Assembly: GCA_959599095.1 (NCBI GenBank)
Contig: CAUGGC010000014.1
Coordinates: 1-56,090 of the forward strand
Direction: 5' to 3'
Source: an uncultured Collinsella sp.
Lineage (GTDB): Bacteria; Actinomycetota; Coriobacteriia; Coriobacteriales; Coriobacteriaceae
DNA: 56,090 nucleotides
A program made the position numbers and the translations under genes. Positions 1 to 6,658 of this stretch are shown here, one piece after another. Positions within the stretch are counted from its first letter, which is position 1; the number at the start of each line of letters is the position of its first letter. The notes under the pieces were generated by a model. That model did not search any database. It was not told the origin of the DNA and saw only the letters and a list, made by a program, of their open reading frames with translations.

Positions 1-810
1 GTCGCCAAGGACTTCGACTTCTGCGACATCGACACCTTCGACATGTCCGACCCGGCGGCCTACTCCAAGTACGACTGGTCGCTCTACGGCACCGTGATCA
101 ACTGCGGCGCCTACACCGCCGTGGATAAAGCCGAGACCCCCGAGGGCCGCGCGGCCGCCTGGAAGGCCAACGCGACCGGCCCCGCCCTGCTCGCGCGCAC
201 CTGCGCCGAGCACGGGATCACGCTCGTCCACGTGTCCTCCGACTACGTCTTCGACGGCACCGCCGAGGTGCACGACGAGGAGGAGCCCCTCAGCCCGCTG
301 TCCGTCTACGGCCAGACCAAGGCCGCCGGCGACATCGCCGTGGCCGGGTGCCCGCGCCACTACATCATGCGCAGCTCCTGGGTCATCGGCGAGGGGCACA
401 ACTTCGTCAAGACCATGAGGGCGCTCTCCGACCGCGTCGCCGACCCGGAGGACAAGTTGGAGCAGGTCACCGTCGTGGACGACCAGCTGGGACGCCTGAC
501 CTTCACGCGCGACATGGCGCAGGCAATCTTCCACGTGCTGGGGAGCCGCGCCCCCTACGGCACCTACGACTGCACCGGCTCGGGTGCGGTCAGGTCCTGG
601 GCGGACATCGCGCGCGCCGTCTTCGAGGCCGCCAACGGCAACGGGGAGAAGGTCGTGCCGGTCAGCACCGCCGACTACTACGCCGGCGCCGCCGGCCCCG
701 TCGCCCCGCGCCCGGTCCACTCCGCGCTCGACCTTTCCAGGCTCGAAGCCGTGGGCTTCCGCATGCCCGACTGGGAGGAAGAGCTGGGGGAGTACCTCAA
801 GACGCTCTAG
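1..810 (+). CDS. rfbD: dTDP-4-dehydrorhamnose reductase, C-terminal part (5' end outside window)
   Basis: The reading frame is open from base 1, so the gene starts upstream of the window; 269 residues are visible. RfbD reduces dTDP-4-dehydro-rhamnose to dTDP-L-rhamnose with NAD(P)H, the last step of rhamnose donor synthesis for cell-surface glycans. Seen here: the extended-SDR features NCGAYTAVDKAE, the Ser-Asp stretch VSSDYVFDG, and the catalytic Tyr-x3-Lys in SVYGQTK. A substrate-binding C-terminal half follows. The Rossmann glycine motif would lie upstream and is missing only because of the window edge. In some Coriobacteriia this domain is fused behind an RfbC epimerase; that cannot be judged here. 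A hairpin terminator follows directly. Confidence 0.88.
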   Translation, partial: VAKDFDFCDIDTFDMSDPAAYSKYDWSLYGTVINCGAYTAVDKAETPEGRAAAWKANATGPALLARTCAEHGITLVHVSSDYVFDGTAEVHDEEEPLSPLSVYGQTKAAGDIAVAGCPRHYIMRSSWVIGEGHNFVKTMRALSDRVADPEDKLEQVTVVDDQLGRLTFTRDMAQAIFHVLGSRAPYGTYDCTGSGAVRSWADIARAVFEAANGNGEKVVPVSTADYYAGAAGPVAPRPVHSALDLSRLEAVGFRMPDWEEELGEYLKTL

Positions 811-816
811 CAGATT

Positions 817-855
817 AGCGGCTCGTCGGGAAAGCTGGCGAGCCGCTATTTAATT
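817..855 (+). terminator. Rho-independent terminator after rfbD
   Basis: A 9-bp stem (817-825 pairing with 839-847, AGCGGCTCG/CGAGCCGCT) is followed by an AT-rich run with several T. It begins 7 nt after the rfbD stop codon. It also sits at the 3' end of the minus-strand small ORF at 850-1080, so it may serve both directions. Confidence 0.75.
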
Positions 856-1080
856 AATCTTTAGCATTTTGCATCTCGACTTAGGGCCTTCTTGCCGACA
901 TGTTAATCCAAATCCAGCAGTTTCCGCTGCAGTCAGCATGCTCGATTCGATTTTTGGCCAATCCAAGGTCTATGAGTCTTTTTGCCAATGGTATGTCCCC
1001 TGCGGCCCAACAAAGGTCTGGCCATTTGGAAACGCAATTGCACGCAGCGAGTTCAAATAGTGCTGAGTCGCCTCGTCCAT
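850..1080 (-). pseudogene. Small unknown gene interrupted by an in-frame TAG
   Basis: An ATG at 1080 (minus strand) is preceded by a near-ideal ribosome binding site, AAAGGAGG, 7 nt away. The frame codes 36 residues beginning MDEATQHYLNSLRAIAFPNG and then meets TAG at 970-972. The same frame stays open for another 39 codons to TAA at 850-852. Either a 36-residue protein is made, or a gene of about 76 residues has acquired an amber mutation. I do not recognise the family. It lies between the rfbD terminator and a 21-nt palindrome (1119-1139). The strong Shine-Dalgarno argues that it is or recently was translated. Confidence 0.5.
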
Positions 1081-1118
1081 ATCTTTACCTCCTTTCGGGG
1101 CTCGATTTACAACCCATA

Positions 1119-1139
1119 TATTTGGCTATCTGCCAAATA
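1119..1139. promoter_or_regulatory. Perfect 8-bp-arm palindrome upstream of the small ORF
   Basis: TATTTGGC, five bases, GCCAAATA: a perfect dyad typical of a dimeric repressor site. It lies about 38 bp upstream of the start at 1080, where an operator for that gene could sit. No regulator was identified. Confidence 0.4.
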
Positions 1140-1235
1140 CCATCGTGCGGGATTGAGCCACCTTGTGTCCCTCAAATCAATGAGTATGGCGAGAGCGCTG
1201 TTGAAAACGACTACAGCGCCCACTCTTCATTTAGG

Positions 1236-2546
1236 TTAAAGGCTTACAACCCGATCACAAACCTCCAACGCAGCAGATCGATGCGTGACGATGATGACGG
1301 TATGGCCGAGATTTCGCATACGATCCAGCATTTCTCGCTCGGTCTTGGGGTCGAGGGCCGATGTGCGTTCATCGAGCAGAAGCACGGGGGAGCCGGAGTA
1401 GACCGCACGCGCAACGGCAAGGCGTTGCTCCAGGTCTCCGTACCAGTTGTCGCTGGTGTCGTCCCAGGTTAGGTCCATCTGGCACCATTTGCCGTCGATC
1501 TTTACGGCGTTCCAGGTGTGGCCGTTGCCGGTGACGCGGCCGTTGGCGATGCCCGCGGCGTCAAGGAGCTTGGAGTAGATGCGCTGGTAGCTCTCGCAGG
1601 TGCCCTGGTGGCGCGTGAGGCCGCTCTCGGCCGAGCACCAGTTGAGGTTGTGGTCGTACTCCAGCTGGTCGAGCGTCCAGTCGTGGAGCCACAGCGCCAT
1701 ATCGTATTCCGAGCCGTCTGTCTCTTGCCTGCATAGGTCCACGGCGTCGTTGACGATCTGCGTGACGCTTGGGCGGGCGGCATCGTTTACGGTCACCTCT
1801 GCCGTGGTGTGCAGGTAGTAGATCCCCTTGTCGTTTTGGGGGTCGTTTCTGTCGTTGTCCATAAAGTAGAAGTAGATGCGGTACGTGCCCGATGCCGTGA
1901 AGTCAAAGGTAAAGTCGTGGCCCGCGGTGCCCAGGTTGCAGTAGCTGGCCCATACCGGGCGCGACGGGTCGCAGACGCTTTCATGGCTGCCGCCGTCCCA
2001 ATAGGTGGGCACGTCCATGCGCGCCTTGGCCTGGGACGAGCCGTTGGCTTGGGTTACGTGGAAGGTCGTCGGGGTGCCCGCGGGGGCGTCGTTCCACGAG
2101 ACGGTGAAGGTGACGCCGTTTTGGGTTGCCGTGGCGGAGTGGGCGTAGGTGGTTTGTGACGTGGCGGAGATTGCCTCGGGCGCGGGGTTGGCTTGGGCTC
2201 GGAGGGATGGGGCGGGGGCTGTGGCGGCCGCGCCGGTTGCGGCGGTGGTGTCGGGGGTGGCGGCGTCTGCGGCGTTAGCGGCGGTGGTGCCGCCAGCGCT
2301 TTCCGTGTTGACTGCGCTGGTGCCGGTGGATGTTGCGGTGCTGTCTTCTACGGTATCTGCTGTCGCATTTGTGTTGGTGCCGGTTTCCGCCTTGTCTGTG
2401 TCGCTGTTCGTGGCGTCGGCTTGCGTCTGCTGCTCGGCTGTTGCTGGAGGCTGGATGGCTTCCGCAATGGCCGCCATGGGCATCGTCGCGCCGACCATGG
2501 ACGTGCACGCGATCGCGCAGAGCAGGTAGTAAAGGGGTCGTTTCAT
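1236..2546 (-). CDS. Chimera: secreted transglutaminase-like protein fused to an ABC ATPase tail
   Basis: Start chosen at 2546 (MKRPLYYLLCAI...), giving a clear signal peptide; the open frame reaches 2609 but the extra 21 residues are unlikely. Domains in order: signal peptide (about 1-30), a Thr/Ala/Asp-rich low-complexity linker (about 30-130), a beta-rich domain, then a transglutaminase-like core. The core shows Cys in HQGTCESYQRIY, His in GNGHTWNAV, and Asp in CQMDLTWDD, a plausible catalytic triad. After NWYGDLE the sequence switches, near 1427-1436, to the C-terminal 63 residues of an ABC-transporter ATPase. That tail has the end of the signature helix, Walker B LLLDE, the D-loop SALD and the H-loop His in VIIVTHR. 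The ATPase part lacks Walker A and cannot work in a secreted protein. I infer a deletion that joined two genes. Confidence 0.8.
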   Translation of the reverse strand: MKRPLYYLLCAIACTSMVGATMPMAAIAEAIQPPATAEQQTQADATNSDTDKAETGTNTNATADTVEDSTATSTGTSAVNTESAGGTTAANAADAATPDTTAATGAAATAPAPSLRAQANPAPEAISATSQTTYAHSATATQNGVTFTVSWNDAPAGTPTTFHVTQANGSSQAKARMDVPTYWDGGSHESVCDPSRPVWASYCNLGTAGHDFTFDFTASGTYRIYFYFMDNDRNDPQNDKGIYYLHTTAEVTVNDAARPSVTQIVNDAVDLCRQETDGSEYDMALWLHDWTLDQLEYDHNLNWCSAESGLTRHQGTCESYQRIYSKLLDAAGIANGRVTGNGHTWNAVKIDGKWCQMDLTWDDTSDNWYGDLEQRLAVARAVYSGSPVLLLDERTSALDPKTEREMLDRMRNLGHTVIIVTHRSAALEVCDRVVSL

Positions 2547-2920
2547 AGCGGAGCCTCTCGGTGAGCAGCCAATAGGGTCCGAAGGCAGCTCCAGGCCAGC
2601 ACTCCGCACATATTTTTTGGGGTTTATTTTACGGGAACACCAGTCAACATCAGCGAACTTTCTGGGGAATGTTGGGGAGGGGAGGGATGGCTGATTGCCC
2701 GGTGACGTTGTGGATCGCGTCTGGTTGACTATGCTCGATGCGGCAACTCCAGCATGAGACCGCCTTGTGCATCTTCGAGGCTCGGCACCGAGGCCTTCCA
2801 GGAAAAGTTTGCGATGCTGCTGCCTAGATCAAGCTCTACATGGTCGTATTCTTCATTTTTGCAGCCAGGGTGGTTCTCGTCGGGTATAAGAAGGCATTCG
2901 ACCGGTTGCGACCCGATGAT
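2498..2920. repeat. Direct repeat, copy 1 (left edge of the accessory island)
   Basis: About 420 bp that recurs in diverged form at 12855-13281, in the same orientation. The shared part covers the start of the transglutaminase-like gene (minus strand), the intergenic gap, and the last ~60 codons of the unknown gene at 2729-3319. Long identical runs remain, for example GAACTTTCTGGGGAATGTT in both. Scattered substitutions and small indels show the duplication is old. Confidence 0.85.
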
Positions 2921-3319
2921 TCGATACTCCTTCTGATATGCGTACTTGGGCGTTTTGATAACGAGATTGTGCGGGATGCCCTCAAAGATCTCGCGGATTA
3001 GTTTTGGCCCGGGGATGCCGTAGGAGATGGAACCGTGGGCGTAGATGCTTCCGCCGTCGGCGGTGTGTCTGTCGGCGAGGTACGCGAAGCTGTCGTACTG
3101 TACAATGCCGATCCACCCGTCCGCGCACCCGAACTCCTGGATCATTCGCATCGGGATTTTCACGGCGTTGTCGACGATATCGTTCTCGCGGACCGTGTAC
3201 ATGCAGATTTCGGACCTCGAGCGTTCGGCTGCTTCAATGAACCGTATATCTTTCGCTGGGGCCAGGGGCGCGGCCATCTGTTCTTTCTTCCCGTGGTGGC
3301 TAGCCATAGTAGCCAGCAC
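2729..3319 (-). CDS. Unknown protein, probably 5'-truncated (C-terminal part of a family)
   Basis: About 196 residues from a GTG at 3319. The recognisable part begins near residue 33 (EICMYTVRENDIVDNAV) and ends QGGLMLELPHRA. It resembles the C-terminal half of a family of about 250 residues, whose N-terminal half is what is seen at 10903-11205. That assignment rests on my recollection of the family and on the shared YCMFTV/ICMYTV stretch. No ribosome binding site precedes 3319 or the internal ATG at 3307. An in-frame TGA lies just upstream, and a 15-bp hairpin (3336-3368) touches the 5' end. I infer loss of the original 5' end. A shorter copy of its last codons is at 13099-13281. Confidence 0.5.
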   Translation of the reverse strand: MLATMASHHGKKEQMAAPLAPAKDIRFIEAAERSRSEICMYTVRENDIVDNAVKIPMRMIQEFGCADGWIGIVQYDSFAYLADRHTADGGSIYAHGSISYGIPGPKLIREIFEGIPHNLVIKTPKYAYQKEYRIIGSQPVECLLIPDENHPGCKNEEYDHVELDLGSSIANFSWKASVPSLEDAQGGLMLELPHRA

Positions 3320-3335
3320 GGGAAGCTGTACAGCG

Positions 3336-3368
3336 AGGGTCGCGCCCCGGTTCCCGGGGCGCGACCCT
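3336..3368. terminator. Strong GC-rich hairpin
   Basis: A 15-bp perfect stem (3336-3350 with 3354-3368, arms AGGGTCGCGCCCCGG/CCGGGGCGCGACCCT) with a 3-nt loop. On the plus strand it is followed by ATTGATTTATTT. No plus-strand gene precedes it, so it may be a stranded terminator or a REP-like palindrome left at a rearrangement point. From 3369 to 3580 I see no gene. Confidence 0.5.
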
Positions 3369-3580
3369 ATTGATTTATTTGCTCAATTTTTCGTGCCCAT
3401 GGCGCTTATTTCCTGGTAATCACTCGGACCACTTCATGGTTAACATCAACACCTGTCCTTCAGGCGAGTGGGACCGCAGAACTGTACGGCATAGGCGAGG
3501 ACAACACGCGCCAGCTCCATGAGGCCGGAAACTATCGATAGGGGGTACCGGGGCTCATGCCGGACCACGCGAGCAAGCAA

Positions 3581-4387
3581 TCACTGATCATTCGTCAAGA
3601 TTTTCATAACCCTGTCTGAAAGTATCGCTAATCCGTCTTTATCTCGCTTATAGGTAAATACCCTCCTGTGGCTGATATCAAAAGGCAGCTGGGGAACATC
3701 ATCTTTGCATATCAAAATGGCCTGCTTGCCCCTTCCGATCGCATAGCCCACTTCGAACATGACGTTTGGATTCAGATTGGTAATATCAGCAATTACCAAA
3801 GAGCTAGACGCAATCAAATTAAATATGTCTTCCGTAATATCTACGGGAGTCAACATCTCGTCTACGCGCATGCATTTCTTACCCGCCCTCTTAGAGCCTT
3901 TGACCAACGCTAAATATACAGGGTCGATAGAAGGGTCTTCGGTGAATGGCATCATGACGGCAATTAAATTTGGATCACACGCAGAAGACGCTTCAGGTTC
4001 GACCGGCAAGGGACGGTCATCAAGAAACTTTGAAAACAGGCGAAAAGGGTCCCCTTCGCAAAGCCTCCAATGAGTACGTTTATTTTCCCAATAGTTTTCA
4101 TCGAGCAAGCCGAGATCCAATAAGGCATGCGATGGAAACTGCAGAACGGGTGAAGAAATTACTGGGTTTATCGACGGAGAGTCCATATAGCCCAGCCTGG
4201 CCATGGCGCCCATATCGTCCGACTCAAATTCACGCGCCATAACAGTAGGAAGCTGAGCGAGGGCATTAAAATCAAAGCTGGTGGAAGTTCTATAGCGGTC
4301 CGCCAGCTCATCGGGAGTTCGCTCAAACATTCTAGAAGTCAACATGGGCAGGGTTTCATCAGCACGGATAATCAAATTAAACAGCAT
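3581..4387 (-). CDS. TIR/nucleoside deoxyribosyltransferase-like domain protein, putative defence effector
   Basis: 268 residues. The N-terminal ~140 residues are an unrecognised domain. The C-terminal ~125 residues form a Rossmann-like domain with LIAVMMPF, a central DITEDIFNLIASSSLVIADI, and the signature NPNVMFEVGYAIGRGK. This pattern (ADIT-x-LNPNV-x-FE-x-GYA) marks the nucleoside 2-deoxyribosyltransferase/TIR-like group, in which the conserved Glu can act in N-glycosidic cleavage, for example of NAD or nucleotides. Such domains occur as effectors in anti-phage systems; that role here is inferred from the surrounding Abi genes. It stands alone on the minus strand, with a weak AGGGTG Shine-Dalgarno upstream. 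No partner sensor gene is adjacent; the N-terminal domain may sense the trigger. Confidence 0.65.
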   Translation of the reverse strand: MLFNLIIRADETLPMLTSRMFERTPDELADRYRTSTSFDFNALAQLPTVMAREFESDDMGAMARLGYMDSPSINPVISSPVLQFPSHALLDLGLLDENYWENKRTHWRLCEGDPFRLFSKFLDDRPLPVEPEASSACDPNLIAVMMPFTEDPSIDPVYLALVKGSKRAGKKCMRVDEMLTPVDITEDIFNLIASSSLVIADITNLNPNVMFEVGYAIGRGKQAILICKDDVPQLPFDISHRRVFTYKRDKDGLAILSDRVMKILTNDQ

Positions 4388-4568
4388 TCACATCACACCC
4401 TATGAAAAGAAACGGCTAAACGACTGAAAAAATAGTACTCTTTTAGTCTGTCTCGGAGCAGAGCCAATTGTGCTCGGTAATCTCAGCGGCCTTGTTCCTG
4501 ATAGAGCATTGAGGCACCGTCAAGATTCTTTCGCAAATTGATTTAGCCGTCCTCGGTACCGTCCTCTT

Positions 4569-5045
4569 CTAGCCTTCCGCCTTTCCCTTCAGCTCGTCCA
4601 TCTCCTCTAGTTTGGACATGTCCAGCCCCTTCTCTTGCCCCACTCGTGATCCACTGTGTACTTCAGCCTCGCCGTCACCAGCATGAGGGGCGAGTTGCCG
4701 TCCGGGAAGGTCCCGACGACTCTCGTCCTCCTCCTGATCTCGCGGTTAATGCGCTCGATCCCGTTGTTCGTCCTGATCCGGCGCCAGTGCTCCGGCGGGA
4801 ATTCCGTGTAGGCAGCGTCTCGGCGAACCCGTCGCGCACCGTCCTTGTGGCCGCCCCGCGGAGCTTCGGCACGCTGAACTCGACTTACTCGGCCCCGGTG
4901 ACGAGATTTCTCGCGTAGTGGCTGCTGCGGTAGGCCTCCCGGCCCGCCGTCCTCTCATAGCGCTCGGCCCCGACAAGCTCGGACGCCTCCTCTTTGGGCA
5001 GCGCGTCGAGCGACCCATCGTCGATCGATACGATGTTCGCAGACG
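4569..5045 (-). mobile_element. IS256-family (Mutator-type) transposase remnant, internally deleted
   Basis: Read on the minus strand, the pieces are an N-terminal stretch (GSLDALPKEEASELVGAERY, then RTAGREAYRSSHYARNLVTG), an in-frame TAA at 4885-4887, VEFSVPKLRGAATRTVRDGF, and, after a frameshift, the C-terminal block PPEHWRRIRTNNGIERINRE with REIRRRTRVVGTFPDG. Another shift leads to the tail KLEEMDELKGKAEG and a stop at 4569. The NNGIER...REIRRR block is characteristic of IS256 transposases. The whole DDE catalytic middle (more than 200 residues in intact members) is gone, so this is a dead relic. 4388-4568 holds no gene that I can see. Confidence 0.75.
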
Positions 5046-5096
5046 GGGCTCGTGCCCCTTACGTCGATGATTTGTTGTTTGGTCGCCTGAACTCAT

Positions 5097-5522
5097 ATGA
5101 CGACGCGTGAACCGTGTTCCTCTATGTGTTTGTCAATTTGTGAAAGAAATTATGTGTCACCTCCTTATGCGCAACTACTTTCCCTATGGGTTATTAAGGC
5201 TTCCCGAGACGGATTGTTGGTCGTTGGAGATTGGTTTGCCCAACTGGGCTTAAGGTCCTTGATCTGGATTTCCCAGTCGCCCTACAACGCTCTTGCAATG
5301 AGTGTTGTAGCGGTCATTGCTCAAACGTTTCTGGCAATCTATGAGCTGTTTAGGAACATGAACTACTACGACATGAACGCCCCGTTTCTTGAGAACTTCT
5401 TCAACGCCGTTAAGGGTGCGGCGCTGAAGCCGTGCACTGCAATCTTGGGCGAACACGCGATACATGTGTCGTGCAAGAAGAAGGTGAGTGAAGGCGAGAT
5501 GCTCAGAATATCAGGCCGTTAG
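5097..5522 (+). CDS. Hypothetical ORF
   Basis: A 141-codon frame starting at the edge of the IS256 remnant. There is no ribosome binding site before the first ATG, and the first 25 or so residues look non-coding. The middle (about 50-85, ALAMSVVAVIAQTFLAIYEL) is hydrophobic enough for one membrane segment. No family recognised. It could be the tail of a gene whose 5' end was lost when the IS element decayed, or chance. Confidence 0.3.
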   Translation: MTTREPCSSMCLSICERNYVSPPYAQLLSLWVIKASRDGLLVVGDWFAQLGLRSLIWISQSPYNALAMSVVAVIAQTFLAIYELFRNMNYYDMNAPFLENFFNAVKGAALKPCTAILGEHAIHVSCKKKVSEGEMLRISGR

Positions 5523-5608
5523 GTGCTGCGATCACCCCGTTGTTGACTGTCTCAATGTGGGCGTTGTATATCATGGATTTGATGTCGGTATGAATAGGGA
5601 GAGACAAA

Positions 5609-6406
5609 GTGGGCGAGCTTTCCAAAGAAATTGCATCTCTGCCATCTGGTGTATTGAGTAAAGCATACGATGATGCTGTGCATCCTGTGTTCTCATCGGT
5701 CGGAGACACTCTGAGTTTAGTTCCCAGAACCGTTGGCGTATTGCTTGGCCCCTGGAAGAAATGGGTGGTTAACGGTGAGAACAATATTGAGGAGGCGATT
5801 CGGCAAATCGAAGAAAAGATGGAAGACGTCCCGGAGGATTGCTTCTGTGAGCCTGCGTCAAATGTCGTGGTCCCGGCTATTCAGCAGCTTTCATATTCGT
5901 ATGACAGTCAGGACTTAAGGGGCCTGTACGTTAATTTACTCGCGTCCTCCATGGATAAAAGGGTTTCTTCTCTCGTCCATCCAAGTTTTGTTAGCATAAT
6001 CGGGCAACTAACCCCCGATGAAGCCAAAATGATGTCGTGGCTCTCTAAAGGGCTCGGTAAAGATCATATTCCGGTTATTGACTTGCGCGTTGTTGAAGAC
6101 GATGACATGCCAATTAAAGCTCGGTGGCGAGTGCTTTGCGAAAATTATACGAACGTATTCGATGTTATCGTTCAATGTCCTGAGAATGTGTCTTTGTATT
6201 TGAATAACTTGGAGAGACTGAAGCTGCTAAGCGGAGAAACGTACCGTTACGAGGGAGAAGACGATTATCTCGGGATTGAGGATTCTGACAGAATTCGAAA
6301 TATAAAGAAGGATAATACGCCTTCTGATGGATGGCGGTTTGATTGCGTACATCATATTTTTAGGCTGACACCGTTCGGGAAGCTATTCATCAAGTGTTGT
6401 GTTTAG
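5609..6406 (+). CDS. Abi-alpha / DUF4393 family abortive-infection protein
   Basis: 265 residues from a GTG at 5609 with AGGGAGAG a few bases upstream. The family signature is clear: an N-terminal amphipathic/hydrophobic helix region (VLSKAYDDAVHPVFSSVG, then VPRTVGVLLGPWKKWV). Next come an EEKMEDVPEDCFCEPASNVV segment and the conserved YVNLLASSMDK and VHPSFVSIIGQLTPDEAKM. DUF4393 proteins include Abi-alpha, linked to abortive infection; the mechanism is not established. The C-terminal ~120 residues are less conserved. It is the first intact plus-strand gene of the island and is followed after 250 bp by the large unknown gene at 6659. Function in phage defence is inferred from family and neighbours. 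Confidence 0.75.
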   Translation: MGELSKEIASLPSGVLSKAYDDAVHPVFSSVGDTLSLVPRTVGVLLGPWKKWVVNGENNIEEAIRQIEEKMEDVPEDCFCEPASNVVVPAIQQLSYSYDSQDLRGLYVNLLASSMDKRVSSLVHPSFVSIIGQLTPDEAKMMSWLSKGLGKDHIPVIDLRVVEDDDMPIKARWRVLCENYTNVFDVIVQCPENVSLYLNNLERLKLLSGETYRYEGEDDYLGIEDSDRIRNIKKDNTPSDGWRFDCVHHIFRLTPFGKLFIKCCV

Positions 6407-6658
6407 TCTTCTCGGCAGTGCTGGTACGATTCGATTCAAGGCCGTTTGCTAATGGGTGAATGCATTGGCCAGATCCGATGGGAATACCTTCTATTTCTTG
6501 TCGCTTAGTCTTTTAAAGCTTCCGACCGTCGTCCTGGCGGTTTTTCTTTTCCCCGCATTGGTGGACAATTTCCTTAAACGATTTTGGTCCGTGATAGTTT
6601 CTCACGGTTCATTTTCGCTTCAATTTATGGTGATGGTGCCAAATGGTAAGAGGTGCAT

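Noticed and set aside
3440..3542. Short open stretch on the plus strand ending GEDNTRQLHEAGNYR
   Set aside because: It may be the tail of a lost gene, but it has no start, no recognised family and only about 27 codons.
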